A DNA stretch of 64,000 nt from Pelagibacterium xiamenense (GCF_021166475.1 NZ_JAJOYS010000002.1:927635-991634); one strand, 5' to 3'; positions 43,337-53,455 are shown, numbered from the stretch's first letter. The notes: a model not told the origin generated them from the letters alone. A program made the numbers and translations.

Positions 43337-44812
43337 GTGACCAACGCATTGCAAGCCGGATTGAGTATCATGGGCCCGCGCACCGGGCAGAACATGGCGA
43401 TTGGCGGTACCGATATGGCCGGGCTGACCGATACCGCCAACGGCTCGGTCGAAGAGACGTTTGCCGCCCTGCTGGAGCGCTTCGGCGCGCAGACGCCCGC
43501 AAGCGCCACACGCGCAGGCGGTGCCGCGCCGATCATGCCCGGCGAGGCGAAACCCAGCGGCGAGACGGCGAGCGAGACCGAAATCGCGCTCGGCGACATG
43601 CTCTCGCAACTCCTCGAAAAGCTCGCCGCTCTCGAAGAAACGCTGCAGGGCGAAACTGCGCCCGACGCAGATGCACTGGACGAAATCGCGAACCTGCTGG
43701 CCGGTGTCCAGGATCTGATGGCAACAACGGACCTGCCGATGCCCGGCGGCGGCGCGTTCGAAAAACTCAATGGCATGGCCGCAAGCCTGGGCCTTGTTGC
43801 GCAAGGCAGCAGCGGCAGCGAAAATACCAATCCCTTCGATGCGCTCGCCGCATTGGCAGCCAAGATCGGCAAGAAGGCCGCGGAGGGGGCGCCCGATCTC
43901 TCCGCCCGGCTCAGCGATTTCGCGTCGGCTCTCGACCGCCACTCGGTTCACATGCATGCCGTCGCTGCTGAAAACGCCGAAATGCCTGCCGATACGCGGA
44001 AGGTGATCCTCCTAAGCGAAGTTCAATCGACGCCTGCAAAGGACATCGAAAGGGCCGCGCGGGCAACCGGCCAGCCCGTCCCTGCCGACGCCGAAGCGAC
44101 GAGCAAACCCGAAACCGCCGAAGTGCCGCCGGGCACAAAACGGTCGCTCGCAAAGCCGGATGCCGGCACTCAGCCCGACGCGGCAAACCGTCAGGCACCT
44201 GCCCCCGACGCGAAGGCGGCAACCCAGGCCGCCGTCCAGACCGCCTCAGCCGATGCTGCGGCTGGCCAGTTCGGCGACGCCGACACTGTCATCCTGCCCG
44301 CCGGAACGCAGGGCGCGTCGGCTGGCCAGGCCGCCGCCAGCGCTCGCGCTGGTCAGGGCGCGCAACCCTTCGCCGCGCAGGGCACCCAGATCAACATGCA
44401 ATACGTTGCCGCCGAAATTACCCGGCAGGTCCAGAACGGCGTCAATCGCTTCGAGATCCGGATGAACCCGCCCGAACTCGGCCGCATCGATGTGCGTATG
44501 GAGATGGATCAGAGCGGCAATGTCATCGCCCGCCTCGCTGTCGAGAAAAGCGAAACACTCGACCTGATGCAGCGCGATCAGCGCGCCCTTGAACGGGCAC
44601 TGGCCGATGCCGGGCTCGATTCCGCCAAGACCGAGCTCGAATTCTCGCTGCGCCAGGAGGGCGGCAACGCCGAGGACTCTTCGGATAACGCGTCCTGGAG
44701 CGCCGGATCGTCCGACCAGACCAACAATCAGGCACCGCAGGCAACCGGAAGCGCCCGCACCGAACTCTACCGCAGTTACGTCCGCCCCGACGGGGTCAAT
44801 CTCTGGGTCTGA
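43337..44812 (+). CDS. fliK: Flagellar hook-length control protein
   Basis: A 491-aa protein rich in Ala, Pro, Gln and Thr (the disordered ruler part) with the conserved C-terminal hook-control domain at ~360-455: NRFEIRMNPPELGRIDVRMEMDQSG is the family core, followed by LDLMQRDQRALERALADAGL. The GTG start at 43337 is used; an ATG at 43370 is possible. It precedes flgD by 12 bp, the usual rhizobial fliK-flgD order, behind a sigma-54 promoter. Confidence 0.9.
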   Translation: MTNALQAGLSIMGPRTGQNMAIGGTDMAGLTDTANGSVEETFAALLERFGAQTPASATRAGGAAPIMPGEAKPSGETASETEIALGDMLSQLLEKLAALEETLQGETAPDADALDEIANLLAGVQDLMATTDLPMPGGGAFEKLNGMAASLGLVAQGSSGSENTNPFDALAALAAKIGKKAAEGAPDLSARLSDFASALDRHSVHMHAVAAENAEMPADTRKVILLSEVQSTPAKDIERAARATGQPVPADAEATSKPETAEVPPGTKRSLAKPDAGTQPDAANRQAPAPDAKAATQAAVQTASADAAAGQFGDADTVILPAGTQGASAGQAAASARAGQGAQPFAAQGTQINMQYVAAEITRQVQNGVNRFEIRMNPPELGRIDVRMEMDQSGNVIARLAVEKSETLDLMQRDQRALERALADAGLDSAKTELEFSLRQEGGNAEDSSDNASWSAGSSDQTNNQAPQATGSARTELYRSYVRPDGVNLWV

Positions 44813-44824
44813 TAGGAAAGTACG

Positions 44825-45502
44825 ATGGTTGATTCAGTTTCCCGTGCATCGTCGTCGTCCGCAATGGCCTCCTCGCGTCAGTCGATCGCCGAGGACTTCG
44901 ACACGTTCCTCTCGATCCTGACGACGCAGCTCAAGCACCAGAACCCGCTCGACCCCATGGACACCAACCAGTTCACCCAGCAGCTGGTGCAGTTCACCGG
45001 CGTCGAGCAGCAGCTCAAGACCAACGAGTATCTCGAAGCCATGATGCTTTCGAGCCAGAACCAGATCAATTCCCAAGCGGTCGGATATATCGGTCAGACC
45101 GTCGTTGCCTCGGGCGCAACCACCGACCTGGTCGATGGCCAGGCAACGTGGATCTACAAGATCGCCGAAGCCTCCGACGACGTAACGGTAACCATCAAGG
45201 ATCAATCCGGGAACGTCGTCTATTCCCAGGAAATGGGCATGAAGGCCGGCACAGACCAGATCGTTTGGGACGGCACCACCAATTCCGGCGAAGTGCTGAC
45301 CTCCGGAAAATATACCATCACCATCGACGCCCGTGACGCCGACGGCAAGGCGATCGATGTGACGACCAAGATGAAAGGTGTCGTGGAATCCGTGGACGTC
45401 AGTGGCACCGAGCCCTATCTGATCGTCAACGGCCTGCGCCTGCCCCTCTCATCCGTCACCGAGATCGGAGCAGCCGACAGTCCCGAGGAAACGGACGCCT
45501 GA
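44825..45502 (+). CDS. flgD: Flagellar hook assembly scaffold protein
   Basis: A 225-aa hook-capping protein. The N-terminal part FDTFLSILTTQLKHQNPLDPMDTNQFTQQLVQFTGVEQQ is diagnostic, followed by a beta-rich Tudor/FNIII-like core (~90-205). It is needed to polymerise the hook and is shed afterwards. Co-transcribed with fliK. Confidence 0.95.
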   Translation: MVDSVSRASSSSAMASSRQSIAEDFDTFLSILTTQLKHQNPLDPMDTNQFTQQLVQFTGVEQQLKTNEYLEAMMLSSQNQINSQAVGYIGQTVVASGATTDLVDGQATWIYKIAEASDDVTVTIKDQSGNVVYSQEMGMKAGTDQIVWDGTTNSGEVLTSGKYTITIDARDADGKAIDVTTKMKGVVESVDVSGTEPYLIVNGLRLPLSSVTEIGAADSPEETDA

Positions 45503-45577
45503 CGGCCATTTCAACGGGCTTGAAGCCGTTCGTATACCGGGCGGCACGGCTGCAAATTGTGCATTTTGCACAACCTC

Positions 45578-45592
45578 TTAACCACCTGTAAG
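45578..45592 (+). promoter_or_regulatory. CtrA-like box 1 upstream of sciP
   Basis: TTAA-N7-TAAG, one base away from the CtrA consensus TTAA-N7-TTAA. It is paired with a second box 8 bp downstream. In Caulobacter sciP is a CtrA target. Confidence 0.55.
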
Positions 45593-45599
45593 TTTCCCC

Positions 45600-45614
45600 T
45601 TAGCCAATTTTTAA
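45600..45614 (+). promoter_or_regulatory. CtrA-like box 2 upstream of sciP
   Basis: TTAG-N7-TTAA with exact spacing, 53 bp before the sciP ATG. Together with box 1 it suggests direct CtrA control of its own inhibitor gene. Confidence 0.6.
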
Positions 45615-45667
45615 GCCACCTGCGCTAGAGTGGCTTCTGGTTATGGTCAGGTTGAGTTGAGAGTAAA

Positions 45668-45946
45668 ATGACCGTACAGATGCGTCCGCGCGTGAAGTAT
45701 GTGATAGGTCCCGATGGCAGTCCGCTGACCATCGCCGACCTGCCGCCCAGCAATACCAAGCGCTGGGTCATCCGCCGCAAGGCGGAAGTGGTTGCAGCCG
45801 TCCGTGGCGGTCTGCTCAGCCTCGAGGAAGCGTGCGAGCGCTATACCTTGAGCGTTGATGAATTCCTTAACTGGCAGGCAGCGATCGACAAGCATGGCCT
45901 TGCCGGTTTGCGCACCACCTGGATTCAGCACTACCGCGAAGGTTAA
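45668..45946 (+). CDS. sciP: CtrA inhibitor SciP (DUF1153)
   Basis: A 92-aa protein almost collinear with Caulobacter SciP: PRVKYVIGPDGSPLTIADLPP, then TKRWVIRRKAEVVAAVRGGLL, EEACERYTLSVDEFLNWQ and GLAGLRTTWIQHYR. SciP is a small helix-turn-helix-type protein that binds CtrA or its promoters and blocks CtrA-dependent transcription in G1. Its position between flgD and the fliF operon fits the CtrA-controlled flagellar genes. It is read from its own promoter with two CtrA-like boxes. Confidence 0.93.
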   Translation: MTVQMRPRVKYVIGPDGSPLTIADLPPSNTKRWVIRRKAEVVAAVRGGLLSLEEACERYTLSVDEFLNWQAAIDKHGLAGLRTTWIQHYREG

Positions 45947-45984
45947 CGCCTTCGTTAATACTTCGCGATCAAACGCGATTTTTC

Positions 45985-46015
45985 AAAGCCCGCCGCGCCC
46001 CGCGCGGCGGGCTTT
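45985..46015 (+). terminator. Stem-loop terminator after sciP
   Basis: Perfect 13-bp arms AAAGCCCGCCGCG and CGCGGCGGGCTTT with a short loop, 38 bp after the sciP stop. The arm ends in CTTTG with no longer T-run, but the stem is very strong. It insulates sciP from the fliF operon. Confidence 0.7.
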
Positions 46016-46124
46016 GCTTGTGCCCGCGTCCCACCGCAATTGCGCCAAATTGCGCGGTTTTCCCAAACGGGCCGCCAACGCAATTGGGCACGAAATGCCA
46101 CAATTCGCATTCTGCGACGATTGG

Positions 46125-46139
46125 TTAAGACCTTGTTTA
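46125..46139 (+). promoter_or_regulatory. CtrA-like box upstream of fliF
   Basis: TTAA-N7-TTTA, one base from the CtrA consensus, 81 bp before the fliF start. CtrA drives the fliF operon in Caulobacter, so this is the likely class II flagellar promoter. Confidence 0.55.
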
Positions 46140-46219
46140 CCATCCGCTAGGCATATTTTGCCCAGTTCGTATTCGGGGTGATTTGCCCCTGGCAGAATGC
46201 CTAAGGTTTGGGGAACGGC

Positions 46220-47851
46220 GTGAAGGACTTGGGGGAACTACTACAAAGGCTCGGCGTCGCCCGGATCGCCGCGATGGCCGTCGTTGCGGTCATGCTGTTG
46301 GGCTTTTTCGCCTTCCTGATCATGCGTTCGACCACCCCGCAGATGGCCCCGCTCTATACGGGTCTGACGTTCGAGGATTCGGCCGCTATCGTCTCCGAGC
46401 TCAACGCCATGGGCATGGCGTACGAACTCCGCGGCGAGGGCGACACGATCCTGATCCCGCGCGACAGCATAACGACCACCCGCATGACTCTCGCACAGTC
46501 CGGCCTCCCCCAGCGCGGCCAGATGGGCTACGAGATTTTCGACCAGCAGTCCGCTCTGGGTGCGACGAGCTTCGTCCAGAATATCAACCATGTCCGCGCT
46601 CTCGAAGGCGAACTCGCCCGCACGATTTCCTCCCTCGCCCGCGTTCAGTCTGCCCGGGTTCACCTCGTCCTGCCCGAGCGTGAGCTTTTTTCCCGCGACA
46701 CGAAGCAACCCTCCGCCTCGATCGTCCTTTCGGTCCGCGGTCAGCTTTCCTCTGGCGAAATCGCCGCCGTCCAGCATCTTGTCGCCTCGGCCATCGAAGG
46801 ACTTACGCCCAATTCAGTCTCGATCGTCGACGATTCCGGCACGCTGCTCGCCTCGGGCACGGGCACCGATGAGACCAGCGTCACGGCGCAAGCCATCGAA
46901 GAACGCGTAGTCGGCATCGAAAGCCGTATGCGGACCCGCATCGAGGAACTGCTCTCCAGCGTGGTTGGCGCTGGCCGCGCTCGCGTACAGGTGTCCGCCG
47001 AACTCGATCTCAACCGCTCGACGGTTACCTCCGAGACCTTCGATCCCGAGAGCCAGGTCGCGCGCTCGAGCCAGCTGCGCGAAACCGAGGATCAGGCCAC
47101 CGGCGCGGGCAATACCGGCGAAGTGACTGTTGCCAACGAGCTGCCCGGCGCCAGCGAGAATGCCGGCGGAAGTACGAACTCGCAGCTTTCGACGACGCTT
47201 GAGGAAACCACGAACTACGAGATTTCTCGCGTCACCGAGACGTCCGTTAACGAGGCAGGCGACATCAAGCGCTTGTCGGTCGCGGTGGTCGTCGACGGCG
47301 TCTATACCTATGACGCCCAGGGCAACCCGACCTACGAGGCGCGCTCTGCCGAGGAGCTCGACCAGATCACTGCGCTTGTGCGCACCGCCATGGGCTTCGA
47401 TGCGGATCGCGGCGATCAGATCGAAGTGGTCAATATGCAGTTCGCGCAGCGCCCGGACATCGAGGTCGGCACCGCCGCGCCGGGGCTGTTCGACTTCACC
47501 CGCGACGACCTTATGAAGTTCGCCGAAATGGCGATCACCCTGCTTATTTCCCTCGCCCTGGTGCTCTTCATCATGCGGCCGCTGATCAAGAAAGTGCTGG
47601 CACCCGAAGCCAGGCCGCTCGCCCTGCCGCCCGCCGCCGCCGTCGAAACCGAGGAGGAGGAAGAGGACAATTCGGAGGCGCTGGTCGCCGCGGCCCAGGC
47701 TCGCGAGGCCGCGACCCAGGCCTGGATGGAACAGGCCAAGTCCATGGGGGAAAGCCAGGTCAAGGCGATCAAGATGGTCGGCGAACTCGTCGAGGAAAAC
47801 CCCAAACAGGCATCGCTGATCGTCCGCGATTGGCTTTCGAGTGCAGCGTAA
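46220..47851 (+). CDS. fliF: Flagellar MS-ring protein
   Basis: A 543-aa protein forming the MS ring of the flagellar basal body. Membrane segments are at ~16-38 and ~435-455; between them are the two ring-building domains (LPERELFSRDTKQPSASIVL is characteristic) and the tail ends in an acidic stretch and the FliG-binding NPKQASLIVRDWL. I chose the GTG at 46220 (KDLGELLQRLG) with GGGGAA 5 nt upstream; the TTG at 46208 overlaps that site. First gene of fliF-fliG-fliH-fliN-flbD-flhA. Confidence 0.96.
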   Translation: MKDLGELLQRLGVARIAAMAVVAVMLLGFFAFLIMRSTTPQMAPLYTGLTFEDSAAIVSELNAMGMAYELRGEGDTILIPRDSITTTRMTLAQSGLPQRGQMGYEIFDQQSALGATSFVQNINHVRALEGELARTISSLARVQSARVHLVLPERELFSRDTKQPSASIVLSVRGQLSSGEIAAVQHLVASAIEGLTPNSVSIVDDSGTLLASGTGTDETSVTAQAIEERVVGIESRMRTRIEELLSSVVGAGRARVQVSAELDLNRSTVTSETFDPESQVARSSQLRETEDQATGAGNTGEVTVANELPGASENAGGSTNSQLSTTLEETTNYEISRVTETSVNEAGDIKRLSVAVVVDGVYTYDAQGNPTYEARSAEELDQITALVRTAMGFDADRGDQIEVVNMQFAQRPDIEVGTAAPGLFDFTRDDLMKFAEMAITLLISLALVLFIMRPLIKKVLAPEARPLALPPAAAVETEEEEEDNSEALVAAAQAREAATQAWMEQAKSMGESQVKAIKMVGELVEENPKQASLIVRDWLSSAA

Positions 47852-47854
47852 ACC

Positions 47855-48934
47855 ATGGCTCTAGCGAACCCACAAATCCCCGGCGGCTCCGAAGATTCGG
47901 CCCAGAAGAATCTCGTCGTCAACGACGCGAAGAACCAGCGCAACCTCTCGGGCGACGAGAAGGCGGCCGTTCTGCTGCTCGCGCTCGGCCCGGACTTCGG
48001 CAAGCCGATCTGGGAGGAACTCGACGAGATCGAAATCCGTCAGCTCTCGCGCGCCATGGTGCGTCTCGGCCCTATCACCCAAGACATGCTCGACGAGCTA
48101 CTGGGCGAGTTCATCATGAGCGTGTCGTCCTCGGGCGCCATGTCGGGCAATACCGATACGACCGAACGACTGCTGCTCTCGTTCCTGCCCCAGGATCGCG
48201 TCGACCAGATCATGGAGGAAATCCGCGGCCCTGCGGGTCGCAACATCTGGGAAAAGCTCTCCAACGTCCAAGAAGACATTCTCGCGAGCTACCTCAAGAA
48301 CGAATACCCCCAGACCATCGCCGTGGTGCTGACCAAAATATCGCCCGACCACGCCTCACGCGTACTCTCGGTTCTGCCCGAGGAACTCGCGCTCGACGTC
48401 GTTCAGCGCATGCTCTCGATCGACCCGGTGCAAAAGGACATCCTCGAAAAGATCGAGGCCACGTTGCGCACCGAATTCATGTCGACCCTCAGCCACACGC
48501 AGCGCCGCGACAGTCACGAGCAGATGGCCGACATCTTCAACGCGTTCGACCGCCAGACCGAAGCGCGCTTCATGACCGCGCTCGAGGACATCAACCGCGA
48601 CAGCGCCGAGCGCATCAAATCGCTGATGTTCACGTTCGACGACCTGACGCGGCTTGAATCCGCCGCAATCCAGACCCTCCTGCAGAATTTCGACAAGAAG
48701 GAACTCGCGCTCGCGCTGAAGGGCGCGTCGGATGGCGCCAAGGAATTCTTCTTCTCCAATATGTCGGCCCGCGCCTCGACCATGATGCGCGACGACATGG
48801 ACGCGATGGGCGCCGTACGCCTCAAGGACGTTGACGAGGCCCAGAGCCGCCTCGTCAACACTGCCAAGGATCTCGCCGCGCGCGGCGAGATCGTCATCAA
48901 CAAGGGCAAGGCCGACGAGGAGATGATCCAATGA
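47855..48934 (+). CDS. fliG: Flagellar motor switch protein FliG
   Basis: A 359-aa switch/torque protein. N-terminal domain binds FliF ([18 protein letters not shown]), the middle carries the [24 protein letters not shown] motif, and the C-terminal domain has the charged torque helix region with [15 protein letters not shown]. It starts 3 bp after fliF and overlaps fliH by 4 bp. Confidence 0.96.
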   Translation: MALANPQIPGGSEDSAQKNLVVNDAKNQRNLSGDEKAAVLLLALGPDFGKPIWEELDEIEIRQLSRAMVRLGPITQDMLDELLGEFIMSVSSSGAMSGNTDTTERLLLSFLPQDRVDQIMEEIRGPAGRNIWEKLSNVQEDILASYLKNEYPQTIAVVLTKISPDHASRVLSVLPEELALDVVQRMLSIDPVQKDILEKIEATLRTEFMSTLSHTQRRDSHEQMADIFNAFDRQTEARFMTALEDINRDSAERIKSLMFTFDDLTRLESAAIQTLLQNFDKKELALALKGASDGAKEFFFSNMSARASTMMRDDMDAMGAVRLKDVDEAQSRLVNTAKDLAARGEIVINKGKADEEMIQ

Positions 48935-49569
48935 GTGCCGCCGCCCCCGCCAAATTCACGTTCGACCTCGACCTTGCCCGTGCGCGCACCAAGGTACGCA
49001 CGCTGCCCGAGGACGAACTCCAGGCCATGCTCGAAGACGCGCGGCGTTCGGGTTACGAGCAAGGCTTCACCGCCGGCGAGGCCGGTGCCACCGCGCGCTC
49101 TGCCGACGCCTTGGCCAAGGCTGCGACCAAGCTCGCCGACAACGCCACGCAGGTCCTCGAGGCGCTCGATGCCCGGCAAAAGGAAAACCTGCGCGACGCA
49201 GTCGCCCTCTCGGCGTCGATCGCCCGCAAGCTCGCCGCGCACCTGATCGCGCGTCAGCCGCATGCGGAGCTGACCGCACTCATTCACGAGTGCCTCGGCT
49301 CCCTCGAGCACGCACCTCACCTCGTCGTGCGGTGCCATCCCGAATTGTGCGACGCGGTGCGCGCCGCGACCGAGGAGCGCATCCGCACGTCGGGATTTTC
49401 GGGCCGCCTCGTCGTCATGGGCGATCCCGAGGTCAAGCTCGGAGACGGCCGGATCGAATGGGCCGATGGCGGGCTCGTGCGCGACATGAACGCCATCTCG
49501 AGCGACATCAACACCCGAATTTCCGCCTATCTTTCGGCGCGCGGCGCCAAAGAGAACCAGGGAGACTAG
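48931..49569 (+). CDS. fliH: Flagellar assembly protein FliH (FlbE-like)
   Basis: A 212-aa protein with the FliH layout: variable N-terminus, a coiled helical region rich in Ala/Gly/Glu ([20 protein letters not shown]) and a C-terminal domain ending [21 protein letters not shown]. It regulates the FliI ATPase of the export apparatus. In Caulobacter the gene at this place is called flbE. Coupled to fliG by a 4-bp overlap. Confidence 0.85.
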   Translation: MSAAAPAKFTFDLDLARARTKVRTLPEDELQAMLEDARRSGYEQGFTAGEAGATARSADALAKAATKLADNATQVLEALDARQKENLRDAVALSASIARKLAAHLIARQPHAELTALIHECLGSLEHAPHLVVRCHPELCDAVRAATEERIRTSGFSGRLVVMGDPEVKLGDGRIEWADGGLVRDMNAISSDINTRISAYLSARGAKENQGD

Positions 49570-49572
49570 ACC

Positions 49573-49917
49573 ATGGCCGGAGAAGACGACGCCCCCGGCG
49601 GCCCCGACGGCATCACCTTCGAGGAAATGCTCGCCGACATCGATGACGAGGAAACCGGCGGAGGCAGCGAAAGGTCCGCTGGCGACCTCGAAGCGGTGTT
49701 CGACGTTCCCGTACGCATCTCGGTCGTGCTCGGACGCGCGAAGATGCCTGTGGCCAACCTTCTGAAGATGGACGTCGGCACCGTGGTCGAACTCGACCGC
49801 CAGGTGGGCGAAGCCATCGATATCTATGTCAACGACCGGCTCGTCGCTCGCGGGGAAATCGTCCTCGTCGAAGGCCGGCTTGGCGTCACCATGACTGAAA
49901 TCATCAAAGCGGCCTAG
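49573..49917 (+). CDS. fliN: Flagellar motor switch protein FliN
   Basis: A 114-aa SpoA-domain protein: acidic N-terminal extension, then [56 protein letters not shown], the classical FliN core. It forms the C-ring with FliG and FliM. Starts 3 bp after fliH. Confidence 0.96.
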   Translation: MAGEDDAPGGPDGITFEEMLADIDDEETGGGSERSAGDLEAVFDVPVRISVVLGRAKMPVANLLKMDVGTVVELDRQVGEAIDIYVNDRLVARGEIVLVEGRLGVTMTEIIKAA

Positions 49918-49942
49918 AAAAGAGCCGAGGAGACAGAACACC

Positions 49943-51313
49943 ATGCGCTTATTGATTGTCGGCGGCCTCGACGGCCAATTGAGTCAGGCGACGAAAATGG
50001 CCATGGAGGGCGGCGCCAGGGTCGCCCACGCGGCCGACATCGACGTCGCCCTCGCCTCCCTGCGCTCGGGCAAGGGTGCCGATCTGCTGCTCGTCGACGT
50101 CATGGTCGACATCCCTGAATTGCTCGCCAAGCTCGACGCTGAGCGCATCCATATCCCGGTGGTCGCCTGCGGCACCGAGACCAACGCCGCCGCAGCCGTC
50201 AACGCCATCCGCGCCGGCGCCAAGGAATATATCCCCCTGCCCCCCGACGCGGACCTGATTGCCGCCGTCATCGCCGCAGTCGCCAAGGAGTCCTCGGATT
50301 TCCTCTACCGGGATCCGGCAATGGCCAAGGTCGTCAAGCTCGCCGACCAGATCGCAGCCTCCGACGCCTCGGTGCTGATCACCGGCGAGAGCGGTACCGG
50401 CAAGGAGGTTATGGCTAAGTATCTCCACGCGCGCTCGCGCCGCGCCGCGCAGCCCTTTATCTCGATCAATTGCGCGGCGATCCCCGAACACCTCCTCGAA
50501 AGCGAGCTCTTCGGGCACGAAAAAGGGGCTTTCACCGGCGCCGTCGCCCGCCGCATCGGCAAGTTCGAGGAAGCCAATGGCGGCACCCTGCTGCTCGACG
50601 AAATCTCCGAGATGGATTTCCGCCTGCAGGCCAAGCTGCTGCGCGCCATTCAGGAACGCCTGATCGACCGCGTGGGCGGTTCGAAGCCCGTTCCGGTCAA
50701 TATCCGCATCCTCGCCACCTCCAACCGCGATCTTCAGACCGAAGTGCGCGAGGGCCGGTTCCGCGAAGACCTTCTGTTCCGGCTCAACGTCGTCAATTTG
50801 AAGCTCCCCCCGCTGCGTGAGCGCCCCGGCGACATCGTCGCTCTGTCGGATCATTTCGTTGCCAAGTACTCCCAGGCCAACGGCCTCACCCAGCGCGTCC
50901 TCTCCCAGGCCGCCCGCGAGGAACTTCTGCGCGCGCCCTGGGATGGCAACGTGCGCGAACTCGAGAACACCCTCCACCGCGCGGTGCTCTTGTCCTCGGG
51001 CGACGTCATCGAGCCCGACGCCATCCTGATGCCCGATGGCACGGGGTTGTCCGAGGCCGCGCAGGCCCATTCGCTCGCGTCCCAGGCGGCGCAGGCGGCC
51101 GACGCGGCCAACCGCGCGCTCGTCGGACGCACCGTAGCCGAGGTCGAGCAGGAACTGATCCTCGATACGCTCAACCATTGCCTCGGAAACCGCACGCACG
51201 CCGCCAATATCCTCGGCATTTCGATCCGCACCCTGCGCAACAAGCTCAACCAGTACGCCGACGAGGGGATACAGGTCCCCGCGCCCGGCGAACAACGCTT
51301 CAGCGCCGCCTGA
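49943..51313 (+). CDS. flbD: Sigma-54-dependent flagellar regulator FlbD
   Basis: A 456-aa NtrC-type activator. The receiver-like domain (~1-115) is degenerate: the acidic pair is GG (residues 7-8) and the usual KP is replaced in EYIPLPPD, although VDVMVD keeps an Asp. The AAA+ domain has Walker A GESGTGKE, the sigma-54 contact loop GAFTGA and the DEISEMD Walker B; a Fis-type DNA-binding helix pair ([18 protein letters not shown]) ends it. Caulobacter FlbD, encoded at the same operon position, works without standard phosphorylation under FliX. Its targets here likely include the fliK promoter. Confidence 0.93.
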   Translation: MRLLIVGGLDGQLSQATKMAMEGGARVAHAADIDVALASLRSGKGADLLLVDVMVDIPELLAKLDAERIHIPVVACGTETNAAAAVNAIRAGAKEYIPLPPDADLIAAVIAAVAKESSDFLYRDPAMAKVVKLADQIAASDASVLITGESGTGKEVMAKYLHARSRRAAQPFISINCAAIPEHLLESELFGHEKGAFTGAVARRIGKFEEANGGTLLLDEISEMDFRLQAKLLRAIQERLIDRVGGSKPVPVNIRILATSNRDLQTEVREGRFREDLLFRLNVVNLKLPPLRERPGDIVALSDHFVAKYSQANGLTQRVLSQAAREELLRAPWDGNVRELENTLHRAVLLSSGDVIEPDAILMPDGTGLSEAAQAHSLASQAAQAADAANRALVGRTVAEVEQELILDTLNHCLGNRTHAANILGISIRTLRNKLNQYADEGIQVPAPGEQRFSAA

Positions 51314-51328
51314 ATATAAGACCGCCAG

Positions 51329-53455
51329 ATGACCGACGCGACGCCCACCGCCAACTCGTCCGCCGCGCCGCTCGGCCGGATCAGCGAGATCATCGAGACC
51401 ATTCGCCAGTCCAATGCCGGGCTGGCGATCGGCGTTGTGGTGATCCTTTCGGTGCTGATCCTGCCCATGCCGCCGATGTTGCTCGACATCATGCTGGCGT
51501 GCTCGATCGTCTTTTCGGTCATGATCCTCATGACGGCGCTCTTCATCCAGACGCCGCTTGAATTTTCTGCCTTCCCTACCGTGCTGCTCGTCTCCGCCAT
51601 GCTCCGGCTGGCGCTCAATCTCGCCTCGACACGGCTGATCCTGGCCGACGGTCACACCGGCACCGAGGCGGCGGGCAACGTCATCGAGGCCTTCGGCAAT
51701 TTCGTCACCCGGGGCAATTTCGTCATCGGGATCATCGTTTTCGCGATCCTTCTGATCGTCAATTTCATCGTCATCACCAAGGGTTCGGGCCGTATCGCGG
51801 AAGTCGCGGCGCGCTTCAACCTCGACGCCATGCCCGGCAAGCAGATGGCCATCGACGCCGACCTTTCCGCAGGCCTGATCGACGAAAACGAGGCGAAAGG
51901 ACGCCGCAAGACCCTCGAAGACGAAAGCGCATTTTTCGGCGCGATGGACGGTGCATCCAAATTCGTGCGCGGCGACGCGATTGCCGGCCTTCTCATCACC
52001 TTCATCAACGTCATCGCCGGCATCATCATCGGCACCCTGCAGATGGGACTGTCTCTGGGCGAGGCAAGTTCGAACTACACGCTCTTGACGATCGGCGACG
52101 GGCTGGTCTCCCAGATCCCCGCGCTCATCGTCTCGACCGCCGCCGGTATCCTCGTTTCGAAGGCCGGCGTGACCGGTTCGGCCAATAAGGCGCTCACGAC
52201 CCAGTTCACCGGCTACCCCGTCGCGCTTGCGATGTCGGCGGGCGTCATGTTCCTCATGGCGCTTGTCCCGGGCATGCCGCTCGTTCCTTTCGTGACGCTC
52301 GGCGCCGCAGTCGGCTACCTCGCATGGACCACCAACAAGCGCGCCAAGGCAACGGCCCGCGAAGCTTTGCAGCAGCAGGCCACCCAGCAGGCGGCCGCCG
52401 CGAGTGCGCCCGCCGAAGCGCCGATCACCGATAGTCTCAAGATGGACGAATTGAAGCTCGAACTCGGCTACGGGCTCTTGAGCCTCGTCAAGGAGGACGA
52501 TTCCGGCTCGGATCGGCTGACCGAACAGATAAAGGCGCTCCGCCGCCAGCTTGCCACCGAGCTGGGTTTCGTCATGCCCTCGGTGCGCATTCTGGACAAC
52601 ATGCAGCTCGAACCCAATGTCTATAAGGTCAAGATCAAGGAGGTCGAGGCGGGGCACGGCACCGTCTTTGCGAGCCAGTTGATGGTGATGGACCCCTACG
52701 GCAACCAGATCACACTCCCCGGGCAGCACACCACCGAGCCGACCTTCGGCCTGCCCGCGACCTGGATCGACCCCGCGCTTCGCGACGAAGCGGAAGTGCA
52801 GGGCCTGACAATCGTCGACCCCTCGACCGTGATCTCGACGCACCTGACCGAGGTCCTCAAGGCCAATACCGCCGATCTTCTCAGCTACGCCAACGTCCAG
52901 TCGCTGCTTGCCGGGCTCGACAAGGACCAGCAGAAACTCGTCGAGGATATCGTGCCCTCCCAGATCAGCGTTTCAGGCATTCAGCGCGTCCTGCAGGGGC
53001 TTCTGTCCGAGCGTGTGTCGATCCGCGACCTGCCCACCATCCTCGAGGGCATCGCGGAGATTGCCGGTGGCGCGCGCTCGACCGCACAGATCATTGAGCA
53101 CGTCCGCTCTCGTCTGGCACGCCAGATCTGCGCGGCCAATATGGCGCACGACAACACCCTGCCGCTCATCACCCTTTCGCCCAACTGGGAACGCGACTTC
53201 GCCGAAGCCATGGTTGGCGACGGCGAGGAACGGCACCTCGCCATGGCGCCCTCAAAGCTCCAGCAGTTCATCGCCGGCATTCAGGGCGCGTTCGAAAAGG
53301 CGGCGCAGAACGGAGAAATTCCGGTCCTCATCACCTCTCCGCAAATCCGCCCGCACGTCCGCTCGATCATCGAACGCTTCCGGCCGCAAACCGTGGTGAT
53401 GAGCCAGAACGAAGTGCACCCGCGCGTGCGGCTCAGGACGGTGGGGAGCATTTGA
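51329..53455 (+). CDS. flhA: Flagellar type III export protein FlhA
   Basis: A 708-aa export-gate protein with about eight membrane segments in the first ~330 residues, the conserved FHIPEP-like cytoplasmic loop region (ARFNLDAMPGKQMAIDADLSAGLIDENEAKGRR) and a large cytoplasmic C-terminal domain (~350-708). Last gene of the fliF operon, 15 bp after flbD. Confidence 0.97.
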   Translation: MTDATPTANSSAAPLGRISEIIETIRQSNAGLAIGVVVILSVLILPMPPMLLDIMLACSIVFSVMILMTALFIQTPLEFSAFPTVLLVSAMLRLALNLASTRLILADGHTGTEAAGNVIEAFGNFVTRGNFVIGIIVFAILLIVNFIVITKGSGRIAEVAARFNLDAMPGKQMAIDADLSAGLIDENEAKGRRKTLEDESAFFGAMDGASKFVRGDAIAGLLITFINVIAGIIIGTLQMGLSLGEASSNYTLLTIGDGLVSQIPALIVSTAAGILVSKAGVTGSANKALTTQFTGYPVALAMSAGVMFLMALVPGMPLVPFVTLGAAVGYLAWTTNKRAKATAREALQQQATQQAAAASAPAEAPITDSLKMDELKLELGYGLLSLVKEDDSGSDRLTEQIKALRRQLATELGFVMPSVRILDNMQLEPNVYKVKIKEVEAGHGTVFASQLMVMDPYGNQITLPGQHTTEPTFGLPATWIDPALRDEAEVQGLTIVDPSTVISTHLTEVLKANTADLLSYANVQSLLAGLDKDQQKLVEDIVPSQISVSGIQRVLQGLLSERVSIRDLPTILEGIAEIAGGARSTAQIIEHVRSRLARQICAANMAHDNTLPLITLSPNWERDFAEAMVGDGEERHLAMAPSKLQQFIAGIQGAFEKAAQNGEIPVLITSPQIRPHVRSIIERFRPQTVVMSQNEVHPRVRLRTVGSI

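Noticed and set aside
49949..52843. A 964-codon open frame on the minus strand
   Set aside because: It lies fully antisense to flbD and flhA, both unmistakable; long antisense frames are common in GC-rich DNA. No ribosome site or family motif.
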